Below are positions 44,124 to 54,368 of a DNA stretch of 64,000 bases, in pieces (the stretch's first letter is position 1; each line of letters begins with the position of its first letter). The DNA is taken from NCBI GenBank assembly GCA_003612525.1, contig RAZD01000009.1, positions 106,011 through 170,010 of the forward strand, read 5' to 3'. Source of the stretch: a bacterium C-53. GTDB lineage: Bacteria; Bacillota; Clostridia; Lachnospirales; Lachnospiraceae. A model generated the notes under the pieces. It made no database searches. It was not told the origin of the DNA and saw nothing but the letters and a program-made list of their open reading frames with translations. The translations under genes were made by a program, and so were the position numbers.

Positions 44124-44467
44124 TTTCCATTCCTCAACAATAAAAAATTTTATACTCCATAACAAACTGGCTGTCATTTCCAGTTCTGCTACCATTAAAT
44201 TCTGCTTTTCCACATGCACTCAAAAATAACATAGACATCAAAACACACAAAATCCCGCTTTCCATAATCCAAAAATTTCAATTTCTCACTCTGTTCAATT
44301 ACCTGACAAACTGAAATTCTGAAAAGATCTAATTTATAACAAATGAACCTATCCTTAAACTTTCCCTCATGTTACGAACTCTCATAAGGGAAAAAACCTG
44401 CAACATACAAGAAAAACTTACTACACTAGTTTTCCTTGTCAAGAATTATAACATGCTCCACAACTGC

Positions 44468-44530
44468 ATTGATATTGTCAATATTGGCATCCTTGTAAAA
44501 AAAGTGTCAACCAATATTGACAATATCAAT
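44468..44530. repeat. Perfect 20-bp inverted repeat
   Basis: ATTGATATTGTCAATATTGG (44468-44487) and its exact complement (44511-44530) are 23 nt apart. The right arm abuts the decayed HPr gene. There is no strong T-run, so a terminator is doubtful; a mobile-element scar or operator is possible. The remainder of the gap 44220-44467 shows nothing recognisable. Confidence 0.6.
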
Positions 44531-44675
44531 TCGAGATAGGTCGCACAACTTCTGAAGCTGTGCTTTGGCCTCTTTTCCCGCCTCGTCAACTCTCGTCTGA
44601 CATCTTTAACCAGAATACCCGCTGGTCTTGCATGGATTCCCTGCTCGTCTTTGATTACAACTCAAATGATTTCAT
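44531..44675 (-). pseudogene. Decayed HPr (PTS phosphocarrier) gene
   Basis: ATG at 44675 with GGAAG upstream begins MKSFE, then a one-base deletion; in the shifted frame the product reads VIKDEQGIHARPAGILVK, the unmistakable HPr active-site region with the phospho-accepting His in GIHARPAG. A second shift leads to VDEAGKEAKAQLQKL, matching the middle of HPr, after which similarity stops at the inverted repeat. It is broken and truncated. It lies just downstream of the beta-glucoside PTS genes, suggesting the operon once carried its own HPr-like carrier. Confidence 0.7.
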
Positions 44676-44716
44676 ACCTGTTTCTTCCTTTCTTTTTTCA
44701 ACATTAAAATAAATCT

Positions 44717-46147
<1,431 letters not shown>

Positions 46148-46160
46148 TTATACCCTCCTG

Positions 46161-48032
46161 TCACCGCACACTCATCACAGTTTCCAACACGTTTACCTTA
46201 TGGCCGGAACACACATCAAGCTGCGTGCTGTCGCCCATCTCTGTAACCACACAAATCACAGTCGTGTCATAACCCTCTTTTTCAATCATTTCCTTATCAA
46301 ATGTTACTAATAAGTCGCCCTTCCTGACCGTATCGCCCTGTTCCACATGCGCCTGGAATCCTCTTCCACCCAACTCAACCGTATTGATGCCGATGTGAAT
46401 CAGCAGCTCCACACCGTTTGCGGATAATCCAATTGCATGACCTGTCGGGAACAAAATCTCCACGCTCGCGTCAAAAGGAGCATACACCTTTCCTTCCTCC
46501 GCCACGATTCCGATACCGTCACCCATGCCTTTTGAGGCAAATACCTCATCCTTGACCTCCTCGATTGGAATCGCCAGCCCTTTTGCCGGGCTTGCGACGT
46601 CAAGAATCACCCCTCCTTCAGCGGAAACACTGTCTGCAGCCTTCTCTGTTGTCTCTGGAATCTCTTCCTGCGCTTCCGCGACATTTTCCTCAAAACCAAC
46701 AATATAAGTCAGGATCACACCTAACGCAAAAGAAACCACAATGGAAATCAGAAAGCCTATGAACTCTGATACATATCCTACCTTAAAATATGCGGGAATC
46801 GTTGCAATACCGGGCATGTTATACCCCCACGACACCGCATGAAATGCACCCGCAATACCGCCGCCGACCGCACCTGCAATGCATCCGCAGATCATCGGCT
46901 TTTTCAGTCTAAGGTTGACACCATAAATGGCAGGTTCTGTGATACCAAACAGCCCGGTTACTGCCGCAGATGCAGACACACCTTTCATATCCTTATTCTT
47001 TGTCTTCAGGAATACCCCAAGTGCTGCGCCCGCCTGTGAAAATACTGCCGATGCCTGCATTCCGGTGAATGTATCATATCCGAGTGACGCATAATTTCCG
47101 ACGGTAACTGGTGTGATTCCCCAGTGTACCCCAAAGATAACAAGCACTTCCCACAGACCGCCTACAATAATACCTGCAACAATCGGACTCAATCCATACA
47201 GAGAATTGTATGCCCCGCCGATTGCACCGCCAACCGCATTGCCGATCGGTCCGAATGCAAGCAGAGTGAGCGGAACCATAATGGTAATCGTAAACATTGG
47301 CGAAAACAGGTTTCGCACTACGATCGGCAAATATTTGTCAAAAAACTTCTGTACGTAAGATGCCACCCAGATGGACAAAATAATCGGTATGACTGATGAT
47401 GTGTAGCTGAGGAGCTGCACCTTCATGCCCAGAAAATACACATCCGCCCCGGTGTTTACCATATTAATATAGTCGGGGCACACCAACGCACACGCGATCA
47501 CAACTGCCGCATATGTGTTCACGCCAAATTTTTTCGCCGCTGTAATAGAAATCAACACAGGAAGGAATGTAAAGGCCGTCCACGAGATAAAGTTCAAAAT
47601 CTGATACGTACCGCCCAATGTATCAATCACATTCAGAGCAACCAAAATTCCTAAAATACCCTGTAGGATACCGCAAGCTGCCAATGTGTACAGGAATGGT
47701 GCAAAGATGCTGGAAATAATATCGACAATCCGGTTGAATATCCCCACCTTATTCTTGGAAATATTTTCTGCATTCTCATCCACAGTAATCAGTTCCATCA
47801 CAAACTCAAACACGTCCTTGACATGGTTTCCGATCACGACCTGATACTGTCCGCCCGCCTTGACTGTCGTGATGACTCCCGGAATCTTTGACACCTTTGC
47901 GGAATCCACAATGGATTCCTCCTTCAATATAAATCTCAATCTTGTTGCACAGTGTGTCACATTGGTTATGTTGCTGTCGCCGCCTAATTCTTTTACCAGC
48001 TCCCTGGCTGTAATTCGATAATCAATAGCCAT
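46161..48032 (-). CDS. Beta-glucoside PTS permease EIIBCA
   Basis: A 623-aa three-domain permease in the order B-C-A. EIIB: phospho-Cys28 in NVTHCATRLRF. EIIC: about ten helices over residues 100-455, with GITEPAIYGVNLRLKKPMIC near 365. EIIA: phospho-His in VELLIHIGINTVEL near 550 and IGIVAEEGKVYAPFDASVEI before it. It imports and phosphorylates beta-glucosides using phospho-HPr. It precedes the GH1 gene in one operon, with an RpiR-type regulator upstream. Glucose-family specificity is by family; the exact sugar is unknown. Confidence 0.95.
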   Translation of the reverse strand: MAIDYRITARELVKELGGDSNITNVTHCATRLRFILKEESIVDSAKVSKIPGVITTVKAGGQYQVVIGNHVKDVFEFVMELITVDENAENISKNKVGIFNRIVDIISSIFAPFLYTLAACGILQGILGILVALNVIDTLGGTYQILNFISWTAFTFLPVLISITAAKKFGVNTYAAVVIACALVCPDYINMVNTGADVYFLGMKVQLLSYTSSVIPIILSIWVASYVQKFFDKYLPIVVRNLFSPMFTITIMVPLTLLAFGPIGNAVGGAIGGAYNSLYGLSPIVAGIIVGGLWEVLVIFGVHWGITPVTVGNYASLGYDTFTGMQASAVFSQAGAALGVFLKTKNKDMKGVSASAAVTGLFGITEPAIYGVNLRLKKPMICGCIAGAVGGGIAGAFHAVSWGYNMPGIATIPAYFKVGYVSEFIGFLISIVVSFALGVILTYIVGFEENVAEAQEEIPETTEKAADSVSAEGGVILDVASPAKGLAIPIEEVKDEVFASKGMGDGIGIVAEEGKVYAPFDASVEILFPTGHAIGLSANGVELLIHIGINTVELGGRGFQAHVEQGDTVRKGDLLVTFDKEMIEKEGYDTTVICVVTEMGDSTQLDVCSGHKVNVLETVMSVR

Positions 48033-48088
48033 ATCTATATGCTGCCCCTTTCTAAATATTTTGAAGCACCGGTTGCTTTGTAATTTTC

Positions 48089-48171
48089 ATTATACATTTT
48101 TTCATCTTAATTTCTAGTATTGTGACTCTGTTAGAAACTTATTACACAGGATGGAAAATTGTTTCATGAAA
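48089..48171 (-). promoter_or_regulatory. PTS operon promoter region with palindrome
   Basis: A minus-strand TATAAT (48094-48089) lies about 57 nt before the PTS start, with a poor -35. The palindrome TTTCATGAAA (48162-48171) resembles GAAA/TTTC-type sites of RpiR regulators and lies between regulator and permease genes. Confidence 0.4.
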
Positions 48172-48222
48172 AAAACATAGTGTTTCTCTGCATTAAAACC
48201 GCGAAAAGTTATGCAAAACAAC

Positions 48223-48251
48223 AGGAAGGCAGCTATGAAAGCCGCCTTCCT
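48223..48251 (-). terminator. Terminator at the RpiR gene end
   Basis: AGGAAGGC (48223-48230) pairs with GCCTTCCT (48244-48251); the stem overlaps the last codons of the RpiR gene and is followed on the minus strand by GTTGTTTTGC, a weak T-rich tail. Confidence 0.6.
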
Positions 48252-48958
48252 ATCGTTTCCAGCAAGTAAATAACCGGTACTTGGGTCGTAATGTTATATT
48301 CGTCCTGAACCATATGTTTCGGCACAAAATATACCAGATTATAATCTGACATTTTTGCGAGTGTGCAGGATGAACCGTTCGTAATGCTAAAAATCTTGCA
48401 GTTATGCCTTTTAAAACGCTCTGCCAGTCTCAAAGTCTGCTGGGTCTCGCCTGATTCCGGCAATGCAATAACTGCTGTCCCCTCTATATCATTGCCGATT
48501 GGAAAATACGGATCTTCTATATACTGACTGAACTTTCCAATGTTTGAAAAATATCTTGCCCCGTACTTCCCCAGAATCCCTGATGTGCCAATTCCTATAA
48601 AAATCAGTTGTCTGGCTTTCTGAATCATCTCTGTAACTTTGACGATGGACTCCTCATATTCAGTCGAAGCTACATTGTGCAGAAAGTACATGATTTCATC
48701 CCCAACATTATCCTTTAACATTTTTTTATTATTTTCGTGTTCATCTTTTAAAAAGAGTTTGAACTGCACACGAAATTCCGAGTAGCCATCACAACCCGTT
48801 TTCTTACAAAATCGAATGATGGTGGAAGTTGACACATGCACTGCATTCGAAAGTTCACGTATTGTCATATATTTGACTTCTTCTTTATGATCCATAATAT
48901 AATTGTAAACCAGCATTTCTAATTCATTATAGGCCTGCAAGACTTCGTATCCAAACAT
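48233..48958 (-). CDS. RpiR/MurR family sugar-responsive regulator
   Basis: A 241-aa regulator with an N-terminal helix-turn-helix (MTIRELSNAVHVSTSTIIRF, then CKKTGCDGYSEFRVQFK near 31-65) and a C-terminal SIS domain binding a phosphosugar (LIFIGIGTSGILGKYGARYF near 130, AVIALPESGETQQTLRLAE near 170). It lies upstream of the PTS permease and GH1 gene on the same strand and very likely controls them in response to the internal sugar phosphate. AGGAG stands 6 nt before the ATG. Confidence 0.93.
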   Translation of the reverse strand: MFGYEVLQAYNELEMLVYNYIMDHKEEVKYMTIRELSNAVHVSTSTIIRFCKKTGCDGYSEFRVQFKLFLKDEHENNKKMLKDNVGDEIMYFLHNVASTEYEESIVKVTEMIQKARQLIFIGIGTSGILGKYGARYFSNIGKFSQYIEDPYFPIGNDIEGTAVIALPESGETQQTLRLAERFKRHNCKIFSITNGSSCTLAKMSDYNLVYFVPKHMVQDEYNITTQVPVIYLLETIGRRLS

Positions 48959-49029
48959 GGAATTCTCCTTTCTGTAACACGTAGCCGTTCAGATAGAATC
49001 TGCTTTCCGGCAATCGTTATTGATTTTGA

Positions 49030-49290
49030 TCAGGTATCATTCTGTATCTGAAAATAGTTCCCAGCCAGTATACTATACAAAAGCCCTGACAATTGTTCCT
49101 GCGAAACGGGTTTCTCACTCCTAAACCAGTGCAATATCATATGTGATATCACTCCGCTCAGAAAAGCTGTCGCATATTCATCCAGCTCCCCTGCAGGTCC
49201 AGGACTCATTTGTTCCGCAAAAACCTGAATGACCGACACCAGCTCGAGTTCCAACAGATAGTCCAATCCATGTAGAACAATGAGCCGCAT
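49030..49290 (-). pseudogene. TetR family regulator, C-terminal remnant
   Basis: An 86-codon frame whose product (HGLDYLLELELVSVIQVFAE, ATAFLSGVISHMILHWFRSE, then a helix ending in YSILAGNYFQIQ) looks like the last three helices of a TetR ligand domain. The helix-turn-helix half is missing and no ribosome site precedes the ATG. It is probably a deletion remnant. The region 49291-49550 holds a 9-bp inverted repeat (49345-49353 and 49368-49376) and nothing else recognisable. Confidence 0.45.
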
Positions 49291-49550
49291 TGATCTCTGG
49301 ATTCTTCTCTATAAAATAAAGCCGCCTGAGCATTAGCGTGACTGACAGTTCTTACATCCAAAATCCAAAGAACTGTAAATACTTAGGCAAATGTCAATAG
49401 ACATTTTGAAGTAATGCTCTCCGAAGGTATTCAGCGAAATATGCTTTCAGCATATTAGAAACACTTTCTATCCCAAATGCACTGATTATGCCGAATTACA
49501 TTTCTGCTGTTTCCGGCGGTCAACTGACTTTATTAAACAGCATCCATATT

Positions 49551-50435
49551 TTATCTCACTTTCCAATCCCAAATACTTAATTGTTTATTATCGTTATTTT
49601 CTTCAAAGAAATGCAGATAGTTAAATAATTGCTCATTGTCATGCACAATCCCATTTTCTTGGCATTTTCGATGAAAAAAACGCATTAAATCTTTGTTATG
49701 TCCACTCTCTATCATATACTGATTTCCGTATGTACGAATGTATTTTTCTTTTAGGTCGGGAAACAATCGGTCTAACTGTTCGTAGAAATACTCTCGATTT
49801 CCTTCTCGAAGCGTCAGTCCCATTCCAAAGCAAATAACGCCATAAACCTTTGCTTCCATACACATATCCAAAATACCAGAAATATTATCTTCAGTATCGT
49901 TAATAAACGGCAAAATTGGTGTCAGCCATACAACTGTTGGTATCCTTAAATCTCTCAACTTTTTCAATACTTCAAATCGTTCCCTTGTCGTACTTACATT
50001 CGGCTCAATCATTTTGCACAAATCTTCATTGTAAGTGGTCAAGGTCATTTGCACAACACATTTTGTCTTTTCATTTATTTTCTGCAAAAGATCTAAATCT
50101 CTCAATATACGGTTTGATTTTGTAATGACCGTAAATCCAAAACCGTGCTCATATACCAGGTGTAAAGATCTTCTGACATTCCCTATCTCCATCTCCAACG
50201 GAATATAGGGGTCTGTCATAGAGCCTGTACCTATCATACACTTTTTACGCTTATGAGTAAGAACATACTCCAACAAATCAATCGCATTTTCTTTGACTTC
50301 AATATCTTCAAAAGCGTGTTCCATGTGATAGCATTTACTTCTGGAATCACAATAAATACACCCGTGAGAACATCCACGGTATAAATTCATTCCATTTTTA
50401 GCAGATAATATCCCTTTTGCTTTCACGAAGTGCAT
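49551..50435 (-). CDS. SPL family radical SAM protein
   Basis: A 294-aa radical SAM enzyme related to spore photoproduct lyase. The iron-sulfur cluster motif is CSHGCIYC (Cys-x3-Cys-x2-Cys) in NLYRGCSHGCIYCDSRSKC near 17-35. Barrel motifs follow: MIGTGSMTDPYIPLEMEIG, FGFTVITKSNRILRDLDLL, VVQMTLTTYNEDLCKMIEPN and VVWLTPILPFINDTEDNI. Many members of this family have no known substrate. AGGGAGG lies 7 nt before the ATG. It stands alone between decayed genes. Confidence 0.92.
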   Translation of the reverse strand: MHFVKAKGILSAKNGMNLYRGCSHGCIYCDSRSKCYHMEHAFEDIEVKENAIDLLEYVLTHKRKKCMIGTGSMTDPYIPLEMEIGNVRRSLHLVYEHGFGFTVITKSNRILRDLDLLQKINEKTKCVVQMTLTTYNEDLCKMIEPNVSTTRERFEVLKKLRDLRIPTVVWLTPILPFINDTEDNISGILDMCMEAKVYGVICFGMGLTLREGNREYFYEQLDRLFPDLKEKYIRTYGNQYMIESGHNKDLMRFFHRKCQENGIVHDNEQLFNYLHFFEENNDNKQLSIWDWKVR

Positions 50436-50491
50436 GGTATGTCCTCCCTACATTTTAACACAATTTTTCCTATGTACTTTCAGTTTTTTCA

Positions 50492-50900
50492 TTATCCAGT
50501 CATAATGGCTTGCTGCAACGCTGACAAAATAAGAACCCAGGGTATTTCCGCCAGTTTTATTACTTCATCATGAAATATACTCTTTGCGTCCTCTAATGAT
50601 GCAGACTCATCCTCAAACGCCCCTTTGTGCAATACTTGAATGCACCTGCCATCACGGGTTGTTTCAAAAGAAACATCTGTGAGATACGGAATAATCTGTT
50701 ATTTCGTTGCTCTTTTCGGCAAGCGCTTTATATGCCATTTTAATTTTATAAGCTGTCGGAAACAGAGCAGCAACCTTATCTGAAAAGATTTCATTATTAG
50801 GATTCCCACTGCCAGAAAGAATGATATATTTCCACGCAGGAATATCAATCACGCAAGGTTTCGTTTTTACACCATATCTTTCTCCTGCTTTTCCATTCAT
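50492..50900 (-). pseudogene. GyrI-like domain protein, internally deleted
   Basis: The first frame (78 codons from 50900) carries the start of a GyrI-like small-molecule-binding protein: KPCVIDIPAWKYIILSGSGN, then FPTAYKIKMAYKALAE. A different frame then continues the same family: DVSFETTRDGRCIQVLHKGA, FEDESASLEDAKSIF, ending in a TAA at 50492. About 80 residues expected between the parts are missing, and the join is out of frame. It is a deletion-scarred gene. Confidence 0.65.
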
Positions 50901-50975
50901 GTTTCATTTTCAGTCCCCACTTTCTCAAATAGAATTTACAGGCAAATTATATCGCACATATACTAACACCCCATG

Positions 50976-51872
50976 TCAAGATTTATATTTCTCATAGATT
51001 TTCTTTGCCTGTTCTGCCACGATGTCTTTGAGATATACAGGCTCTATAATATCTATTTGCGTTCCGAATGACAATAAATACCCTATTAGCCATTCATCTT
51101 CCGGCATTTCAACAGATACAATTAAATCTCCATTTTCTTTTTTACTTACCCATGCTTTGTCAAATTCATCGTAAACACGATAGGACATATTTTTCGGAAA
51201 GCATAGTATAATTGTATTGTATGATCGTCCCAATGTTTCATCCAATTCCGGAAATAGACTTTTGCAAAAACTTCTCGGGAGAATTTCTAAATCTATAATG
51301 CGGGTCAGCTTAAAAATACGATAATCTTGTTTTTCCATACAATATGCTTTTAAGTACCACGCCATAGACTTATATGACATTTTTAACGGTTGGACAATTC
51401 TTTCGCTAATTACTCCGTAGGAATTTGCATAAGTTATTTTTATGCACTTCTGATGAATTACCGCTGATCTTAGCAATTTAAATTTCTCATTGTCAGTTCC
51501 TTTGTTGCCCCATCTGGAAAAATCCACTTCAAGCCAGTTTTCCGAACTCATATTAAATATTGCAGAAAGTTTATGCAATGTTTGATTATTACCAATATTG
51601 TTCGTAGAATTGAGACTTTGTAAGGCTGCTAAAATTTCCTGCTTTTCTTCTTCTGACAGCACTGCCTTATCTAAAACAAAATCATTCATTAGATGAATGC
51701 CGCCGTTTCGCCCTGCTTCTGCATAAATAGGAACACCCGCACCACTTAGGGCGTCAATATCTCTGTAAATCGTCCTTACAGACACTTCAAATTTTTCTGC
51801 TAATTCTGAAGCAGTAGCCTGTCTTTTATCAAGTAAATAATACACAATTTTAAATAATCTGCTTTCCTGCAT
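50976..51872 (-). CDS. YafY-type transcriptional regulator (HTH_11 plus WYL domain)
   Basis: A 298-aa regulator. The DeoR-like helix-turn-helix covers 1-60 (ATASELAEKFEVSVRTIYRD, then IDALSGAGVPIYAE). The WYL part follows (IKITYANSYGVISERIVQPL near 148, MAWYLKAYCMEKQDYRIFKL near 172). It probably represses its own gene through the palindrome at 51913-51927. Its neighbours are mostly decayed, so its original target may have been lost. A second protein of the same type is at 60924-61901, with a similar operator. Confidence 0.92.
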   Translation of the reverse strand: MQESRLFKIVYYLLDKRQATASELAEKFEVSVRTIYRDIDALSGAGVPIYAEAGRNGGIHLMNDFVLDKAVLSEEEKQEILAALQSLNSTNNIGNNQTLHKLSAIFNMSSENWLEVDFSRWGNKGTDNEKFKLLRSAVIHQKCIKITYANSYGVISERIVQPLKMSYKSMAWYLKAYCMEKQDYRIFKLTRIIDLEILPRSFCKSLFPELDETLGRSYNTIILCFPKNMSYRVYDEFDKAWVSKKENGDLIVSVEMPEDEWLIGYLLSFGTQIDIIEPVYLKDIVAEQAKKIYEKYKS

Positions 51873-51912
51873 TGCCAGTTCCTCCTTTGATAATAGAATA
51901 CCATCAAAACCC

Positions 51913-51973
51913 TGACACTATATGTCAACATCTATTATAATCATTTTATACTCATTATCAACTGAGTATAAAA
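51913..51973. promoter_or_regulatory. YafY-type operator and adjacent hairpin
   Basis: TGACA-N5-TGTCA (51913-51927) includes a minus-strand TTGACA and lies 41 nt upstream of the YafY-type gene. A second perfect 10-bp inverted repeat (TTTTATACTC, 51944-51953, with 51964-51973) follows, another likely regulator site. Confidence 0.5.
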
Positions 51974-52018
51974 GCACTAAAATAAAAAATATTGAAAAAA
52001 TTGTATAGACTTGATTTT

Positions 52019-52058
52019 TTGAACATTATTCAGCATAATACACTTAAATAATGTTCAA
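52019..52058 (+). promoter_or_regulatory. TetR-type operator left without its regulator
   Basis: TTGAACATTATT (52019-52030) and its exact complement (52047-52058) are 16 nt apart, the form of a TetR operator. The next ATG (52070) begins MAKNVNVKNRMI, like a TetR N-terminus, but the rest of that gene is gone. Confidence 0.5.
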
Positions 52059-52069
52059 CAAAACTTTCT

Positions 52070-52380
52070 ATGGCCAAGAATGTCAATGTAAAAAATCGTA
52101 TGATTGCAGTAAAAGCAGATGTTGGTAAATTGGTCGGTACTCTGCTTTGCCCTGTCTATGTTATTTGGATTTGATTATGGCAGTTACTTTTCTTCTATGT
52201 TCATTGCGTTTAGTTTTGTATCAATGATGTATGGATATGCTTACTTTGCCGAAAATGGAGCAATTAGCGGGCTATGTTTCAGTGGCTTTTTCCGCTATAT
52301 ATACAGCCATCATATTATTAGTCTATTTTGCACAGCTAACGACTGTAAGACTAAATAAATTGACACAACAAGCTGCCAGA
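52070..52380 (+). pseudogene. Membrane protein gene, truncated and frameshifted
   Basis: After a short TetR-like start (52070), a frame from 52119 encodes membrane helices (SVLCFALSMLFGFDYGSYFS, then SMFIAFSFVSMMYGYAYF), and a second frame continues from about 52240 (YVSVAFSAIYTAIILLVYFA, QLTTVRLNKLTQQAARLLDF). The two halves look like one membrane protein split by a frameshift, fused at about 52390 to the DUF5131 gene. The original family is not recognised. Confidence 0.5.
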
Positions 52381-52397
52381 CTTCTTGATTTTCGGCA

Positions 52398-53099
52398 ATG
52401 CGGAATCCGTGGCGTGGCTGCCACAAACATAGCGAGGGATGCAGGTATTGTTACATTCATAAGGGCGACTTCAAGCGTGGGATTGATACGAACAATATTG
52501 TAAAGACGGATAATTTCTATGCCCCTATCGCTAAAAATAAATCGGAAACATACAAAATCAAGTCGGGGCAGACCGTGTACCTCTGCTTTTCTACGGATTT
52601 TCTGATTGAGGATACCGATGAATGGCGTTCTGAATGCTGGCAGATGATACGGCAGCGTTCCGACCTGTACTTTCTGTTTTTAACAAAACGTATTGAGCGG
52701 TTTATGGATTGTATTCCAGAGGACTGGAACGATGGATACGATAATGTTACAGTTGGCTGCACAGTAGAAAACCAGGACAGAGCTGATTACAGGCTTTCCA
52801 TTTTCAACGAATTGCCTATCAAACATAAAAATATCATCTGTCAGCCATTAATTGAGGAAATAAATCTTACCGCCTACCTTGATAATGTTGAATTAGTCGT
52901 AGTTGGCGGCGAATCAGACAGAAAAGCCAGACCGCTTGATTATACATGGGTACTTGCCATACGGGAGCAATGTATCGCCCACAAAGTGCATTTTGAGTTT
53001 CGGCAGTGTGGGACACATTTTATCAAGGACGGAAAAAGCTACACGTTATCCACCCGTGACTTATGCAGTCAAGCGAGAAAAGCAAATATCAATTATTAA
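52398..53099 (+). CDS. DUF5131 (phage Gp37/Gp68-like) protein
   Basis: A 233-aa protein with the DUF5131 N-terminal cysteine motif NPWRGCHKHSEGCRYCYIHK and the family motifs TVYLCFSTDFLIEDTDEWRS near 55, LYFLFLTKRIERFMDCIPED near 85, DNVTVGCTVENQDRADYRL near 112 and VVVGGESDRKARPLDYTWV near 163. The cysteine spacing resembles radical SAM proteins; the function is unknown and many relatives are phage-borne. The usual WNPWRGC start reads RNPWRGC here, because the 5' end is joined to a broken membrane gene, so expression is uncertain. Confidence 0.8.
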   Translation: MRNPWRGCHKHSEGCRYCYIHKGDFKRGIDTNNIVKTDNFYAPIAKNKSETYKIKSGQTVYLCFSTDFLIEDTDEWRSECWQMIRQRSDLYFLFLTKRIERFMDCIPEDWNDGYDNVTVGCTVENQDRADYRLSIFNELPIKHKNIICQPLIEEINLTAYLDNVELVVVGGESDRKARPLDYTWVLAIREQCIAHKVHFEFRQCGTHFIKDGKSYTLSTRDLCSQARKANINY

Positions 53100-53162
53100 A
53101 TAGTCGCCTCTCTTTTTTATGCAAGGATAGAGAAGAAAAATGAAAGGATAACGGAGAAGCTT

Positions 53163-53463
53163 ATGGATGAGAAATTTAATGTGTTTATGGAAACAGTTAA
53201 TGAGCGTTTCCACGGCTTTGTAAACCAGATCAACGAGTATCTGACAGAGCGCGGTTGTAAATGCGACATCAAATCGCAAAAAAGCGGCTATGTTGTGTCC
53301 TATGTTCTAAACAGTAATAAAAGGACTTTGGCAACATTCGTATCCCGAACATATACAGAAGTGCCGTTACATGGCGTTTCAGCCCACATTGAGTACAGAA
53401 AACAATCCATACATAAAACAGTTTTTGGAAAACGAATTGCGGGCAGGCACTGATTACGAGTAA
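53163..53463 (+). pseudogene. Hypothetical protein gene with internal deletion
   Basis: The first frame (from ATG 53163) reads MDEKFNVFMETVNERFHGFV, then TERGCKCDIKSQKSGYVVSY and RTLATFV. After about 53340 the sensible frame changes, giving RYMAFQPTLSTENNPYIKQF and LENELRAGTDYE before a TAA at 53461-53463. The first frame ends instead at 53453. An internal segment has been lost with a frame change. The family is uncharacterised. Confidence 0.55.
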
Positions 53464-53557
53464 GCAGGGTACTATTACAGACTGGGTGCATGCCCTGTCT
53501 GCGGAAATAAGGCAAATTTAACTGCAAAGAGGTCACAAATGAAAATAGTGCACCGTC

Positions 53558-53586
53558 TTGACTCATTGGAAGCCAAAGTCTATAAT
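53558..53586 (+). promoter_or_regulatory. Promoter of the EamA transporter gene
   Basis: TTGACT (53558-53563) and consensus TATAAT (53581-53586) are 17 bp apart, 32 nt upstream of the EamA start. It is one of the best promoter matches in the window. Confidence 0.7.
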
Positions 53587-53618
53587 CAGGATAGAACAAT
53601 GTATTTTGGAGACTGGAT

Positions 53619-54032
53619 ATGTGGTTTGCTTTTGCACTATTGTCCGCTATATTTGCGGCACTCACCTCAATATTGGCAAAAATCGGAATTGAAGGCGTCA
53701 ACTCAAATCTGGCAACCGCAATCAGAACAGTTGTGGTATTGGTCATGGCCTGGGGGATGGTTTTTCTCACCAAAGCCCAAAACGGAATCCTACAGGTCAG
53801 CCATAAAAGCTGGCTGTTCCTGATTCTGTCAGGACTAACAACAGGAGCTTCCTGGCTCTGCTATTATAGAGCGTTGCAGTTGGGCGAGGCTTCAAAAGTA
53901 GTCCCCATTGATAAACTCAGTGTGGTCATTACACTCATTTTAGCGTTTATACTTTTGCATGAACAATTTACGCCGAAATCTCTGATTGGCTGCGTTTTGA
54001 TTGGAGCAGGAACACTCATAATGGTTTTATAA
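53619..54032 (+). CDS. EamA family transporter (single-domain)
   Basis: A 137-aa membrane protein with five helices, a single EamA unit of the drug/metabolite transporter superfamily (FALLSAIFAALTSILAKIGI at 4-23, VVVLVMAWGMVFLTKAQ near 38, LFLILSGLTTGASWLCYYRA near 65, DKLSVVITLILAFILLHEQF near 98). Single-unit members of about 140 residues are complete proteins that pair as dimers. GGAG stands 7 nt before the ATG and a strong promoter lies upstream, so the gene looks intact in an otherwise decayed area. Confidence 0.9.
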   Translation: MWFAFALLSAIFAALTSILAKIGIEGVNSNLATAIRTVVVLVMAWGMVFLTKAQNGILQVSHKSWLFLILSGLTTGASWLCYYRALQLGEASKVVPIDKLSVVITLILAFILLHEQFTPKSLIGCVLIGAGTLIMVL

Positions 54033-54103
54033 AATTGACAGAATAGTAACAAAACGATAACTTCATGGCATACTGTTTATACTGTGTCGAAAGGAGGCTC
54101 TTT

Positions 54104-54334
54104 ATGAAACGAATATTTGACAGCGCTAATGCATTTGTCAGGGAAAGCGACTGGAAAGATTTGGCCGTCTTAAAGTTCTGCCTGCTGTCTTTAGGGTTGC
54201 TGGCCGGAATGCAAATATCAGAAAAGTGTAAAAAAGATGTAAGAATCGCTGCTTCCGCTGTGTTTACTCTCACCTATATCCCTTTGATGATTAAATATTT
54301 GAGGATACTCATAGGAAAAAGCGAAGAAACATGA
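54104..54334 (+). CDS. Small membrane protein
   Basis: A 76-aa protein starting at the ATG at 54104 (AAAGGAGG 6 nt upstream; the longer frame from 54065 has no ribosome site). It has helices at about 23-38 (LAVLKFCLLSLGLLAGMQ) and 47-65 (IAASAVFTLTYIPLMIKYLR). Proteins of this kind in Clostridia are sometimes named permease of phosphate ABC transporter, without evidence known to me. It follows the EamA gene by 71 nt. Confidence 0.75.
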   Translation: MKRIFDSANAFVRESDWKDLAVLKFCLLSLGLLAGMQISEKCKKDVRIAASAVFTLTYIPLMIKYLRILIGKSEET

Positions 54335-54368
54335 TCACATTACCCACGTAAAGCCCGAAGGAAGCAGC

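Noticed and set aside
44468..44530. 20-bp inverted repeat as the two ends of an insertion sequence
   Set aside because: Only 23 nt separate the arms, and no target duplication is seen, so it cannot be a whole element; it may be a scar or a regulatory site.
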